Source: Nocardioides allogilvus (lineage in GTDB: Bacteria > Actinomycetota > Actinomycetes > Propionibacteriales > Nocardioidaceae). From it: a stretch of 64,000 nt of DNA. The stretch lies in NCBI RefSeq assembly GCF_003047285.1, contig NZ_PZYX01000005.1, forward strand, positions 1-64,000, read 5' to 3'. Shown piece after piece: positions 48,278-57,365 of the stretch. Position numbers and translations under genes: made by a program. Under the pieces are notes generated by a model. That model had not been told where the DNA came from and did not search any database. It was given only the letters and a program-made list of their open reading frames with translations. How positions within the stretch are numbered: position 1 is the stretch's first letter; each line of letters starts with the position of its first letter.

Positions 48278-49398
48278 GCCGAGGGGGGCTCCTCGGCAGC
48301 GGGAGGCTCGACGGTCGGCTCGGCGGGCGGCGTGGCCGGCGCAGCGGCCGACGGCGTGCGGCTGGCCGATTGTGCGGCGGCGATGGCCTCCTCGACGACC
48401 TTCTTGGTGTCGCCGTGCCCCGACGACTGCGGCAGCTGCGGCTCGGTCGGGCCCATGTCGACGCGCGTGCGCGGCGTGGCGTCCTGCGGGATGCCGGCGA
48501 TCTCGTGGATCGAGGAACCGAGCCCCTCCAGTGCCTTGGTGATCTCCGAGGGGATGACCCACACCTTGTTGGCGCTGCCCTCGGCGATCTTCGGCATCAT
48601 CTGGAGGTACTGGTAGGCCAGCAGGGACTGGTCGGGCTGGCCGTCGTGGATCGCCTGGAAGACGGTCTGGATGGCCTGGCCCTCACCCTGGGCCCGCAGG
48701 ATCGAGGCCTCACGGTCGGCCTGCGCGCGCAGGATCTGCGACTCGCGATCACCCTCGGCGTTGAGGATCTGCGACTGCTTGGAACCCTCGGCGGTGAGGA
48801 TCGCGGCCTGGCGCGAACCCTCGGCGGTGAGGATGACGGCCCGCTTCTCACGATCGGCGCGCATCTGCTTCTCCATCGAGTCCTTGATGGAGGGCGGCGG
48901 GTCGATGCCCTTGAGCTCGACACGGTTGACGCGGATGCCCCACTTGCCGGTCGCCTCGTCCAGGACGCCACGCAGACCGGAGTTGATCTGGTCGCGGCTG
49001 GTCAGCGTCTCCTCGAGGTCCATGCCACCGACGATGTTGCGCAGCGTCGTCATGGTGAGCTGCTCGATCGCCTGGATGTAGTTGGCGATCTCGTAGGTCG
49101 CTGCGACCGGGTCGGTGACCTGGAAGTAGATGACCGTGTCGATCGAGACCACGAGGTTGTCCTCGGTGATCACGGGCTGCGGCGGGAACGAGACGACCTG
49201 CTCACGCAGGTCGATGAGGTAGCGCAGTCGGTCGATGAACGGCATCAGGATGTTGAGGCCGGCGGGCAGCGTGCCCTTGTACTTGCCGAACCTCTCGACG
49301 ATGCCGGCGCGGGCCTGCGGCACGATGCGCACCGTCTTGGCGAGCACCACGATCACGAACAGGACCAGTAGCGCCAACAGGACCAGGGCGATCTCCAT
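48274..49398 (-). CDS. SPFH/Band 7 (stomatin-like) protein
   Basis: A 374-residue membrane-anchored SPFH protein. One N-terminal helix (IALVLLALLVLFVIVVLA) precedes the SPFH domain (about 25-190, VPQARAGIVERFGKYKGTLPAGLNILMPFI). A coiled-coil with repeated AILTAEGS(R/K)Q-type units (about 200-245) follows, then a Pro/Ala-rich tail. It should assemble into ring-like membrane scaffolds. The NfeD gene 44 bases upstream is its usual partner. Confidence 0.9.
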   Translation of the reverse strand: MEIALVLLALLVLFVIVVLAKTVRIVPQARAGIVERFGKYKGTLPAGLNILMPFIDRLRYLIDLREQVVSFPPQPVITEDNLVVSIDTVIYFQVTDPVAATYEIANYIQAIEQLTMTTLRNIVGGMDLEETLTSRDQINSGLRGVLDEATGKWGIRVNRVELKGIDPPPSIKDSMEKQMRADREKRAVILTAEGSRQAAILTAEGSKQSQILNAEGDRESQILRAQADREASILRAQGEGQAIQTVFQAIHDGQPDQSLLAYQYLQMMPKIAEGSANKVWVIPSEITKALEGLGSSIHEIAGIPQDATPRTRVDMGPTEPQLPQSSGHGDTKKVVEEAIAAAQSASRTPSAAAPATPPAEPTVEPPAAEEPPSA

Positions 49399-49442
49399 GG
49401 ACGTCTCCTTCTCAGAACGGGTTGGCTGGGACGGGCTTCGGG

Positions 49443-49904
49443 TCAGGACTCGAGACGAGCGACGGGGTGCACGAGGGCGGTGGCACCGCGGATCGCCAGC
49501 ACCTCGACGGTCTCGCCCGCCGCGATGGTGGCGGTCTCGTCATAGGGCTCGGCGGTCCAGAACTCACCCGCGAGCTTGATCCGGCCCGGGGCCAGCGCCG
49601 AGATCTCCTCGGTGACGACGCCCTGCTTGCCGACCAGCTTGCCGTGTCCGAGCGACAGCTCGGGTCCCCCGTGCAGACGCTTGACCATCGAGGGCCGCAC
49701 CACGGAGATCGCGGCCAACGAGGCAGCGGACGCAGCGAGGATCTGGATGGCGATGTGCAGGTCCAGGAGGGCGGCGACCATGCCGACGAGGGCACCGGCC
49801 GCGAGCATGATGAGGATGAGGTCGAGGCTGAACATCTCGGCCACCCCGAGGACGATCGTCAGACCGAGCCAGGTCTCCCACGCATGATCTCTGAGCCACT
49901 CCAT
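49443..49904 (-). CDS. NfeD-family membrane protein
   Basis: A 153-residue NfeD1b-type protein. Three or so hydrophobic segments (LTIVLGVAEMFSLDLILIMLAAGALVGMVAALL...) are followed by a C-terminal OB-fold (LVGKQGVVTEEISALAPGRIKLAGEFWTAEP). It pairs with the SPFH protein in membrane microdomain organisation. A TAGGGT hexamer at 49911-49916 lies six bases upstream of its ATG on the minus strand. Confidence 0.88.
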   Translation of the reverse strand: MEWLRDHAWETWLGLTIVLGVAEMFSLDLILIMLAAGALVGMVAALLDLHIAIQILAASAASLAAISVVRPSMVKRLHGGPELSLGHGKLVGKQGVVTEEISALAPGRIKLAGEFWTAEPYDETATIAAGETVEVLAIRGATALVHPVARLES

Positions 49905-49910
49905 GGACAG

Positions 49911-49916
49911 ACCCTA
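49911..49916 (-). promoter_or_regulatory. -10 hexamer TAGGGT for the NfeD operon
   Basis: Six bases before ATG 49904 on the minus strand; it lies just outside the neighbouring ABC ATPase gene. Confidence 0.45.
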
Positions 49917-49923
49917 GCCCGCG

Positions 49924-50724
49924 TCAACCAGCCAGGTGGCGGGGGCGCCTGCGGGCGGCGAACCGCCCGTCCTCCTGCGTCAGCAGCATCGGCATCCCGA
50001 AGGTCTCCGACAACGTCTCGGCCGTGACCACGCGCTCCAGCGGACCCGACGCCACGACCCGTCCCGCGCGCAGCAGCAGGGCATGGGTGAAGCCGGGCGG
50101 GATCTCCTCGACGTGGTGCGACACCAGCACGGTCGCGGGCGAGTCGGGGTCGAGGGCGACGACCGAGAGCGTGGACACGAGGTCCTCGCGACCCCCCAGG
50201 TCGAGCCCGGCCGCCGGCTCGTCGAGCAGCAGCATCTCCGGGTCGGTCATCAGCGCCCGGGCGATCTGCACGCGCTTGCGCTCGCCCTCGCTGAGCGTGC
50301 CGAACGTGCGCTCGCCCAAGTGGGCGGCACCCACCTCGGTCAGCAGCGACGCGGCCCGGTCGTGGTCGAGGTCGTCGTAGACCTCGCGCCAGCGACCGAG
50401 GACGCCGTAGGAGGCCGAGACCACGACGTCCCTGACGAGCTCGGTGCGCGGGATGAGATCGGCCAGGGCGGCACTGGTGAGGCCGATGCGCGGACGCAGG
50501 TCGAAGACGTCGACCGTGCCGAGCACCTCGCCCAGGATCCCGGCGACGCCCGAGGTCGGGTGGATCTGCGCCGAGGCCACCTGGAGCAACGTGGTCTTGC
50601 CGGCGCCGTTGGGCCCGAGGATCACCCAGCGCTCGTCCTCCTCGACGGCCCAGTTGACCTCGTCCAGCAGGGTCGCCCCGCCCCGGCGGACCGTGAGGTC
50701 GGCGAACTCGATCACGGCGGTCAT
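49924..50724 (-). CDS. Stand-alone ABC ATPase
   Basis: A 266-residue single ATPase domain. Walker A is GPNGAGKTTL, the signature is TLSEGERKRVQIARAL, Walker B is MLLLDEPAAGLD and the H-loop is VSHHVEEIPPGF. No permease is adjacent. The pattern resembles ModF/YlmA-type ATPases that may act in translation or DNA metabolism rather than transport. ATG 50724 is seven bases from a TAGGGT (50732-50737, minus strand). The frame upstream to 51501 is a shadow of the next gene. Confidence 0.85.
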   Translation of the reverse strand: MTAVIEFADLTVRRGGATLLDEVNWAVEEDERWVILGPNGAGKTTLLQVASAQIHPTSGVAGILGEVLGTVDVFDLRPRIGLTSAALADLIPRTELVRDVVVSASYGVLGRWREVYDDLDHDRAASLLTEVGAAHLGERTFGTLSEGERKRVQIARALMTDPEMLLLDEPAAGLDLGGREDLVSTLSVVALDPDSPATVLVSHHVEEIPPGFTHALLLRAGRVVASGPLERVVTAETLSETFGMPMLLTQEDGRFAARRRPRHLAG

Positions 50725-50731
50725 GCGCGTC

Positions 50732-50737
50732 ACCCTA
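50732..50737 (-). promoter_or_regulatory. -10 hexamer TAGGGT for the ABC ATPase
   Basis: Seven bases before ATG 50724 on the minus strand; it faces the promoter at 50771. Confidence 0.45.
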
Positions 50738-50770
50738 TCCAGCACCGCACCACCGGTCCGGACCCCGACG

Positions 50771-50776
50771 TATTCT
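50771..50776 (+). promoter_or_regulatory. -10 hexamer TATTCT for the gene at 50785
   Basis: Eight bases separate it from GTG 50785. Confidence 0.45.
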
Positions 50777-50784
50777 CTGGCGCC

Positions 50785-51504
50785 GTGTCCCTCGAACTCC
50801 CGCTGTCCGCCCGCCTCGCCTGGTGGCTCACTGCCTGGCTGCGCGGCACGGAGGTCACCGACCACGTGCTCGACGCCGTCACCGACGGCGAGCTGGCGCA
50901 CCTCGCCGACGGCCTCGCGGGGGGTACGGCGATGCTCGACCTCCTCCTCGAAGCGAGGCGCTCCGGCGCCACCGGGGCGGGGCTGGCGCTGCCCGTGGAG
51001 GGTGACCTGCTCGGCCTGGGCGGGCCACGCGCGTTCAACGACGCGGCGATCGAGGCCGGCGAGGCGGTCGTCGTCGGCGCCTGGGCCGTCGTGCCGGAGG
51101 TGGTGGGCGAGGTCTGCCACTGGCGGGTGCAGCCCGCGGCGCCGCGACAGCTCCCCGACGTGGGCGAGGCCGACCGGTCGCTGCGCGCCGCGCTGCTCGA
51201 CTCGGCCAACCTGCTCGCCGACCTCGACGTCGCCCGCTGGCGCCCCGAGGTGGCCGACCGGCTGATGAACCTCGGGCACCGGCCCGGGCTCGAGGCTCCC
51301 CTGGGCACACCACCGCGCTGCGCCGACCTCGCGGCGCGTGGGCTGCAGGGCTGGGCCATCACGGAGCTGGCGCTCGAGGACGACGGAGGTGCTGTGTCGG
51401 CGTACGAGATCGAGGCCCGCAGGGCCGCCCTCCAACCGCTGGAGCGCGCGTCGCGACGGGCGATCGTCGCCGCCTGCTCCCCGGAGGTGTGGCCGGACCA
51501 CTGA
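50785..51504 (+). CDS. Conserved hypothetical protein
   Basis: A 239-residue soluble protein that I do not recognise. It is rich in Leu, Ala and Asp and has no signal peptide or membrane helix. Recognisable stretches are SARLAWWLTAWLRGTEVTDHVLDAV near the start and DLDVARWRPEVADRLMNLGH in the middle. Clear coding bias and divergence from the ABC ATPase support it as real. It ends about 35 bases before the double operator of the oxygenase operon. Confidence 0.7.
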   Translation: MSLELPLSARLAWWLTAWLRGTEVTDHVLDAVTDGELAHLADGLAGGTAMLDLLLEARRSGATGAGLALPVEGDLLGLGGPRAFNDAAIEAGEAVVVGAWAVVPEVVGEVCHWRVQPAAPRQLPDVGEADRSLRAALLDSANLLADLDVARWRPEVADRLMNLGHRPGLEAPLGTPPRCADLAARGLQGWAITELALEDDGGAVSAYEIEARRAALQPLERASRRAIVAACSPEVWPDH

Positions 51505-51538
51505 TCGGCGACGCGCGCCAACTTTTCCTGCGAAACCC

Positions 51539-51567
51539 TTGCCTGTGACGCGATGTCACATTAACTT
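51539..51567 (+). promoter_or_regulatory. Promoter of the oxygenase operon
   Basis: TTGCCT (51539-51544) and TAACTT (51562-51567) are separated by exactly 17 bases. The spacer is filled by the first operator copy. Confidence 0.6.
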
Positions 51568-51588
51568 GTCTGTGACATCGCGTCACAG
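51543..51588. promoter_or_regulatory. Double TGTGAC-N5-GTCACA operator
   Basis: Two copies, 51544-51560 (centre GCGAT) and 51571-51587 (centre ATCGC), flank a 10-base spacer that contains the -10 box. The second copy is the exact reverse complement of the first including the centre, so the whole block is one large inverted repeat. The second copy would cover the transcription start. This is expected for cooperative repression, probably by the TetR protein encoded at 54225. Confidence 0.8.
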
Positions 51589-51606
51589 ACGATTGAGGGA
51601 GCAGGC

Positions 51607-52575
51607 ATGACCGCGCAGACCGAGCACTTCTCGTACGACGAGCTGCTGCACCACCTCTCCGAGGCCTCCGTGCACCAGCACTTCGACGCCTTCACCGACA
51701 TCACGTGGGACGACCCCGACTTCGCCGTCGACCCGACCGACGCCCGCTGGGTGATGCCCCGGGCGGACTCGCTCGGCGCGACCGAGTGGTACCGCTCGCT
51801 CCCCCTCGACCGGCAGATCCGGATCGGGATGTATCGCCAGGCCAACATCGCCAAGGTCGGCCTGCAGTTCGAGCAGCTGCTGATCAGCGGGCTGATGAAC
51901 CACGCGCTGACGCTGCCCAACGGCTCCGCGGAGTTCCGCTACTCCACGCACGAGGCGACCGAGGAGTGCCACCACACGCAGATGTTCCAGGAGATGGTCA
52001 ACCGCATCGGCCAGGACGTTCCGGGCGGTCCCCGCTGGTTCCGCGCCGTCGCACCGCTCCTCGCGATCGCGGCCGGTCCCCTCCCCAACATCTTCTTCAT
52101 GGGCGTGCTCGCCGGGGAGGAGCCGATCGACCACCTGCAGAAGTCGATCCTGCGCTCCGGGGAGCAGATGCACCCGATGGTGACCCGCGTGATGCAGATC
52201 CACGTCGCCGAGGAGGCCCGCCACATCGGCTTCGCCCACTCCTACCTGACCGAGCGCTCGAAGGACTACTCGCGCCTCCAGCGCGCGGTGCTGTCCGTCC
52301 TGATGCCGGTGATCATGCGCGTCCTGTGCGACGTGATCATGAAGCCCAGCCGGCAGATGCAGCGCGACCTCGACATCCCCGCCGAGGTGATCAAGGAGAT
52401 CTGGTGGGACGGCGAGCACTCCCGCAAGCTCCTGCGCGACACCTTCGGCGACGTGCGGATGCTGGCCGACGAGCTCGGCCTGATGAACCCCGTGTCCCGA
52501 CGGGTCTGGACCCTCCTCGGCATCGGCGGTCGGCCCTCGCGCTTCCGCAGCGAGCCCCACTCGGCAGCGAGCTGA
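51607..52575 (+). CDS. AurF-type diiron oxygenase
   Basis: A 322-residue protein of the AurF (p-aminobenzoate N-oxygenase) diiron family. Two ExxH motifs, Glu 120/His 123 (ATEECHHTQ) and Glu 203/His 206 (VAEEARHIGFAH), plus Glu 89 and Glu 171/172 supply the carboxylate/His ligands. Such enzymes oxidise amines or hydroxylate carbon; several actinobacterial members are of unknown substrate. A GAGGGA site six bases from ATG supports the start. It opens a six-gene operon, and the downstream ferredoxin-reductase fusion is a ready electron donor. Confidence 0.82.
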   Translation: MTAQTEHFSYDELLHHLSEASVHQHFDAFTDITWDDPDFAVDPTDARWVMPRADSLGATEWYRSLPLDRQIRIGMYRQANIAKVGLQFEQLLISGLMNHALTLPNGSAEFRYSTHEATEECHHTQMFQEMVNRIGQDVPGGPRWFRAVAPLLAIAAGPLPNIFFMGVLAGEEPIDHLQKSILRSGEQMHPMVTRVMQIHVAEEARHIGFAHSYLTERSKDYSRLQRAVLSVLMPVIMRVLCDVIMKPSRQMQRDLDIPAEVIKEIWWDGEHSRKLLRDTFGDVRMLADELGLMNPVSRRVWTLLGIGGRPSRFRSEPHSAAS

Positions 52576-52578
52576 CCG

Positions 52579-54228
52579 ATGCCCTACGTCATCACCCAGT
52601 CCTGCTGCGCCGACGCCTCGTGCGTGGTCGCCTGCCCGGTCAACTGCATCCATCCCGCCCCCGGCGAGCCCGGTTTCGCCGAGGCCGAGATGCTGTACGT
52701 CGACCCGGACTCCTGCGTCGGCTGCGGCGCCTGCGTCACGGCCTGCCCGGTGGGCGCGATCGTGCCCGACACGAAGCTGACACCGGCGCAGCAACCGTTC
52801 CTGGCGCTGAACGCCGACTACTACGCCACGTTCCCCCACGCTGACCGCGCTCCCGTCGCGACGGTGCCCGCCCAACGGCGGCTGCGGACCGCGACGCCCG
52901 TGCGGGTGGCGGTGGTGGGCGCCGGTCCCGCCGGCCTCTACACCGCCGACGAGCTGCTCCGGCACCCCGAGGTCGAGGCGGTCGACGTCTACGACCGGCT
53001 GCGCACGCCGTACGGCCTCGTCCGGCACGGCGTCGCCCCCGACCACGCCTCCACCAAGCGCGTGACCGAGCTCTTCGGCGCCATCGAGCAGCAGCCGGGC
53101 TTCCGCTACTTCCTGGGCGTCGACGTCGGCACCGACCTGACGCTGGCCGACCTGCGCAGCCGCTACCACGCGGTCGTCCACGCCGTGGGCGCCTCCGCGG
53201 ACCGGCAGCTCGCCATCCCGGGCGAGGACCTGCCCGGCTCGCTGGCCGCGACCGACGTCGTCGGCTGGTACAACGGCCACCCCGGCCGACGCGACCTCGA
53301 CGTGCCTCTCGACCACGAGCGTGCGGTCGTGGTCGGCAACGGCAACGTCGCCCTCGACGTCGCCCGGATGCTCACCCGCGACCCCGACGTGCTCGCCCGC
53401 ACCGACGTGGCTCCCGGGCCGCTCGCTGCGCTCCGGTCGAGCGCGGTGCGCGAGGTCGTCGTGCTCGGACGGCGCGGACCCGCGCAGTCCGCCTTCACCG
53501 TGCCCGAGCTGATCGGCCTGGCCGGGCTGAGCGATGTCGACGTCGTGGTGCACGCCGACCCGGCGACCCTGACCGGCAGCGACCAGCGCAGCCGGCTGCT
53601 CGCCGAGCTCGCTGCCCGCACGACCTCCGGTGACCCCGGGCGTCGCCGGATCGTGCTGGCCTTCGCCACCTCACCCGTCGAGGTCCTCGGTCGCGACGGC
53701 CGCGTGAGCGGGGTCCGGCTGGTCCGCAACGACCTCGTCACCGGCCCCGACGGCAGCGTGCGTGCCGAGCCCACCGACGAGCAGTCGACCCTCGAGGCCG
53801 GCCTCGTCGTCCGCTCGGTCGGGCACAGCGCTACCCCTGTGTCGGGGCTCCCCTTCGACCCCGTCACCTCGACCGTGCCGAACACCGCGGGCCGGGTGGA
53901 GCCCGGGCTCTACGTCGCCGGCTGGATCAAGCGCGGGCCGGTCGGCTTCATCGGCACCAACAAGACCTGCGCCCAGGAGACGGTCGACACCCTGCTGGAC
54001 GACCTCGACGCGGGTCTCCCCGAGCCCGTGATCACCACGGACCCGGCCGGTTTCGTCCGCGAGCGGCGACCTGACGTGAGCGGCCTCGACGACTGGCGAG
54101 TCCTGGACGCGGAGGAACGGGCACGCGGCGCCCTGGTCGGTCGCCCGCGGCTCAAGATCACCGACCCGGAGGAGCAGGCGCTGGCCGGACGCCTCCGCCC
54201 CCGCCGACGGCTGCGGGTGCCGACGTGA
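52579..54228 (+). CDS. fprB: FprB-type ferredoxin/ferredoxin-NADP reductase fusion
   Basis: A 549-residue fusion. Residues 1-60 are a 7Fe-type ferredoxin with Cys 9/10, 15, 19 and 23 and a second set Cys 46, 49, 52, 56. Residues about 108-549 are an adrenodoxin-reductase-like flavoprotein with FAD motif VVGAGPAG (113-119), the NADP motif VVGNGNVALD and C-terminal GFIGTNKTCAQETV. This is the layout of mycobacterial FprB. It would pass NADPH electrons to the AurF-type oxygenase. Its stop overlaps the TetR gene start (GTGA). Confidence 0.9.
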   Translation: MPYVITQSCCADASCVVACPVNCIHPAPGEPGFAEAEMLYVDPDSCVGCGACVTACPVGAIVPDTKLTPAQQPFLALNADYYATFPHADRAPVATVPAQRRLRTATPVRVAVVGAGPAGLYTADELLRHPEVEAVDVYDRLRTPYGLVRHGVAPDHASTKRVTELFGAIEQQPGFRYFLGVDVGTDLTLADLRSRYHAVVHAVGASADRQLAIPGEDLPGSLAATDVVGWYNGHPGRRDLDVPLDHERAVVVGNGNVALDVARMLTRDPDVLARTDVAPGPLAALRSSAVREVVVLGRRGPAQSAFTVPELIGLAGLSDVDVVVHADPATLTGSDQRSRLLAELAARTTSGDPGRRRIVLAFATSPVEVLGRDGRVSGVRLVRNDLVTGPDGSVRAEPTDEQSTLEAGLVVRSVGHSATPVSGLPFDPVTSTVPNTAGRVEPGLYVAGWIKRGPVGFIGTNKTCAQETVDTLLDDLDAGLPEPVITTDPAGFVRERRPDVSGLDDWRVLDAEERARGALVGRPRLKITDPEEQALAGRLRPRRRLRVPT

Positions 54229-54920
54229 GCGCCGAGGACGGCCGTCACTCGCGCTGGCTCGGCCACCAGGAGGAACGCCGCCAGCAGGTGATCGACGCCG
54301 CGCTGCTGGTGATCGACGAGGCTCCCGCGGGTGCGGAGTTCAGGGTCGCGCAGATCGCGGCCCGGGGCGGCATCAACCGCTCCGCCCTCTACCGCTACTT
54401 CGAGGACCGGGCAGACCTGGAGGTCGCGGTGCAACGCGAGATCTGTGCGGTCGCCGGGACCGAGGTGATGGGCGCCATCACCCTCGACGGGACCCCGCGC
54501 GAGATCGTGCGCCGGATCATCTCCACCTACACCCACTGGGCCGTGGCGCACGCCTCGCTGCTGCGCTTCGTCGAACGCGACGTGGCCGGCTCCACCGAGC
54601 GACCGCTGGAGCAGGTGATCGCCCAGGTCGCCGACGGCGTCGAGACCATGATCGAGATGCTGCTCACGCTCCTCGGCGGCGAGCTGAGCGAGCACGACAA
54701 GGCCAGCCTCGACCCGTGGGTCTTCGGCCTGATCGGCGGCTGCATGCAGGCCGTGCGCCGCTGGTCCTCGCGTCCCGTGATCGCACCCGACATCGACTTC
54801 TTCGTCGAGGTCCTCACCCAGGGTGCCTGGTGCCAGATCCACGACCTCGCCGCGAGTCGCGGCGTCGACGTACCCGACGTCCCCGCCCAGACCCTCGTCG
54901 CCGCCGCCGCGGCCGGCTGA
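54225..54920 (+). CDS. TetR-family transcriptional regulator
   Basis: A 231-residue TetR protein. The N-terminal HTH is in RRQQVIDAALLVIDEAPAGAEFRVAQIAARGGINRSALYRYFEDRADLE (about residues 12-60). The C-terminal ligand-binding half is helical, with conserved MIEMLLTLLGGELSEHD. It is encoded inside the operon behind the double operator and is the natural candidate to bind it. The GTG start overlaps the fprB stop. Confidence 0.88.
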   Translation: MSAEDGRHSRWLGHQEERRQQVIDAALLVIDEAPAGAEFRVAQIAARGGINRSALYRYFEDRADLEVAVQREICAVAGTEVMGAITLDGTPREIVRRIISTYTHWAVAHASLLRFVERDVAGSTERPLEQVIAQVADGVETMIEMLLTLLGGELSEHDKASLDPWVFGLIGGCMQAVRRWSSRPVIAPDIDFFVEVLTQGAWCQIHDLAASRGVDVPDVPAQTLVAAAAAG

Positions 54921-54939
54921 CCACAGAGAAGAGACGACC

Positions 54940-56427
54940 ATGACCGAGCACCTCGACGTCCTGATGATCGGTGCCGGACTGTCCGGCATCGACGCCGCCT
55001 ACCACGTCAGCAAGGCCTTCCCCGACCGCAGCTATGCGGTCCTCGAGATGCGCGAGAGCCTGGGCGGCACCTGGGACCTGTTCCGCTACCCCGGCGTGCG
55101 CTCCGACTCCGACATGTACACCCTCGGCTTCAGCTGGAAGCCGTGGCTGGGCAAGAAGGCGATCGCCGACGGCGCCGACATCCTCGCCTACCTCCGCGAG
55201 GCCGCCGCGGAGCACGGCATCGACCAGCACATCCGCTACCAGCAGCGCGTGGTGCGGGCCGAGTTCTCCAGCGCCACCGCCCGCTGGACCGTCACCGTGG
55301 AGCGCACGGACACCGGTGAGACGCACGAGCTGACGGCCGGCTTCGTGATGTCCACCTCGGGCTACTACCGCTACGACGAGGGGTTCACCCCCGACTTCCC
55401 CGGGCGCGCGGACTTCACCGGCCAGGTGGTGCACCCGCAGCACTGGCCCGAGGACCTCGACTTCGCCGGCAAGCGGGTGGTGGTCATCGGCTCCGGCGCG
55501 ACCGCCGTGACGCTGGTGCCGGCCCTGGCCGACCGCGGTGCCGGTCACGTCACGCTGCTGCAGCGGACTCCGACGTACATCATCAGCCAGCCCGGCACCG
55601 ACCCGATCTCGCACCGGATGCTGCGGACCCTGCCGACCAAGGTGGCCGCCAAGCTCGTCCGGGGCCGCTACCTCGCGATGCACGTCGGGTTCTACGAGTT
55701 CTGCCGGGCACGACCGCGCGAGGCACGACTGCTGCTGCGCACGCTGCTCGAGCGCCAGCTCCCGGCGGACATCGCGTTCGACGAGCACTTCAAGCCGCCG
55801 TACGACCCCTGGGACCAGCGACTGTGCCTGGTGCCCCACGGCGACCTCTTCAAGGCGCTGCGCAAGCACACCGTCGACGTCGTCACCGACCACATCGAGG
55901 GCTTCACCCCCACCGGCATCCGGCTGCAGTCCGGCCGCGAGCTCGAGGCGGACATCGTCGTCACCGCGACCGGCCTCAACCTGCAGGCCTTCGGCGGGGC
56001 GAGCTTCGCCGTCGACGGGCGCGACGTCGACCTGCGCGACACGATGGCCTTCAAGGGGATGATGCTCACCGAGCTGCCCAACTTCGCGTTCATCGTCGGC
56101 TACACGAACGCCTCGTGGACGCTCAAGGCCGACCTCGTGTGCCAGTACGTCGTCCGCGTGCTCGAGCACATGGAGCGCACCGGCACCCGGATCGTCGTGC
56201 CGCGACGCGACCCCGGCGTCCCCGAGGCCCCGTTCCTGGACTTCGCGGCGGGCTACGTGCTGCGCGCGGTGGACGACTTCCCCAAGCAGGGCAGCGAGGA
56301 GCCGTGGCGGTTGCGGATGAACTACTTCCGCGACCTGAAGGTGTTCGCGGCGTCCGTGGACGACCCGGCACTCGACTACTCGCACCCGGTGCCGGCGCTC
56401 TCGACCGCCGGGGAGGTCTCGGCATGA
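54940..56427 (+). CDS. EthA-like Baeyer-Villiger monooxygenase
   Basis: A 495-residue flavin-dependent monooxygenase very similar in text to mycobacterial EthA. The FAD motif is IGAGLSG (10-16), followed by LGGTWDLFRYPGVRSDSDMYTLGF. The BVMO fingerprint FTGQVVHPQHWP is at residues 159-170. The NADPH motif is VIGSGATAVTLVPAL, and YTNASWTLKADL lies near the C-terminus. It should convert ketones to esters with O2 and NADPH; EthA homologues also activate thioamide prodrugs. The start is 19 bases after the TetR stop with AGAGAAGAGA upstream. Its stop overlaps the hydrolase start by four bases. Confidence 0.92.
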   Translation: MTEHLDVLMIGAGLSGIDAAYHVSKAFPDRSYAVLEMRESLGGTWDLFRYPGVRSDSDMYTLGFSWKPWLGKKAIADGADILAYLREAAAEHGIDQHIRYQQRVVRAEFSSATARWTVTVERTDTGETHELTAGFVMSTSGYYRYDEGFTPDFPGRADFTGQVVHPQHWPEDLDFAGKRVVVIGSGATAVTLVPALADRGAGHVTLLQRTPTYIISQPGTDPISHRMLRTLPTKVAAKLVRGRYLAMHVGFYEFCRARPREARLLLRTLLERQLPADIAFDEHFKPPYDPWDQRLCLVPHGDLFKALRKHTVDVVTDHIEGFTPTGIRLQSGRELEADIVVTATGLNLQAFGGASFAVDGRDVDLRDTMAFKGMMLTELPNFAFIVGYTNASWTLKADLVCQYVVRVLEHMERTGTRIVVPRRDPGVPEAPFLDFAAGYVLRAVDDFPKQGSEEPWRLRMNYFRDLKVFAASVDDPALDYSHPVPALSTAGEVSA

Positions 56428-57365
56428 GCATCGAGCCGCTGACCCGCGACGCCGGGCACGCCCGGGAGGTGCGCACCGACGACGGCCTGCGCCTGCACGT
56501 CACCGTGCGTGGGCGTGAGGACGCCCCGCTCACGGTGGTGCTGGCGCACTGCTGGGCCGCCGACGAGCAGGACTGGCACTACCAGGTCCACGACCTGCTG
56601 GTGGCCTACGGACACGACGTCCGGATCATCACCTGGGACCAGCGGGGTCACGGTCGCTCCGACACGGCCCGATCGGCCGCCTGCACGATCCCCCACCTCG
56701 CCCGCGACCTGGGGCACGTCGTCGACGCCTTCGCCCCCTCAGGGCCGCTCGTCGTCGCGGGTCACTCGATCGGCGGGATGACCATGTGTGCCCTCCCGGC
56801 GGAGCGCCCGGACCTCGTCGAGCGGGTGGTGGGGCTGCTGTTCGTCTCCACGTCGTCCGGAGGCCTCGACACCGTGACCCTGGGCCTGCCGCGGGTCACT
56901 GCGCCGGTGGTCCGCCACCAGCTGCCGCGTGTGCTCGCCACCCGGGCCCGGCGGCTGAGCCGCAGCGAGCGCCGCAACTCCCCGCTGCTGGAGCGTTGGG
57001 TGGTCGACACCTTCCTGTTCGGTCAACCCCGGCGACCGCGCGACACCGGACTCGTCGTGGACCAGCTGATCAACTGCGGGCCGGCCACGATGTGGGGCTT
57101 CTTCCACGACTTCATGACCCACGAGCGAACCGACCTGCTCGCGGCCTACGACGACGTCCCGACCGTGGTCCTCGTCGGGACGCGCGACCTGCTCACCCCG
57201 CCCCACCACGCCCGGCGCATCGCCGCCCACGTCCGGGGAGCCGAGGTGCGCGTCGAGCACGGTGCCGGCCACATGCTCACGCTCGAGCGACCCCGGGAGG
57301 TCAGTGCAGCGCTGCACGACCTCGTCGACCGCGCCCTGACCGACTGCACAGGAGACATCGCATGA
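56424..57365 (+). CDS. Alpha/beta hydrolase (esterase/epoxide hydrolase-like)
   Basis: A 313-residue alpha/beta hydrolase. The oxyanion region is VVLAHCWAADEQDWHYQ, the strand-3 motif is WDQRGHGRSD, the nucleophile elbow is AGHSIGGMTM (Ser) and the catalytic acid and His are in GTRDLLTPPHHA and HGAGHMLTLERP. Coupled by ATGA to the EthA-like gene, it is well placed to hydrolyse the esters made by that enzyme. A similar monooxygenase-esterase-SDR order occurs in the mycobacterial mymA operon. Confidence 0.88.
   Translation: MSIEPLTRDAGHAREVRTDDGLRLHVTVRGREDAPLTVVLAHCWAADEQDWHYQVHDLLVAYGHDVRIITWDQRGHGRSDTARSAACTIPHLARDLGHVVDAFAPSGPLVVAGHSIGGMTMCALPAERPDLVERVVGLLFVSTSSGGLDTVTLGLPRVTAPVVRHQLPRVLATRARRLSRSERRNSPLLERWVVDTFLFGQPRRPRDTGLVVDQLINCGPATMWGFFHDFMTHERTDLLAAYDDVPTVVLVGTRDLLTPPHHARRIAAHVRGAEVRVEHGAGHMLTLERPREVSAALHDLVDRALTDCTGDIA

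Noticed and set aside
49936..50784. N-terminal extension of the gene at 50785
   Set aside because: The extension is antisense to the ABC ATPase and reads as shadow sequence.
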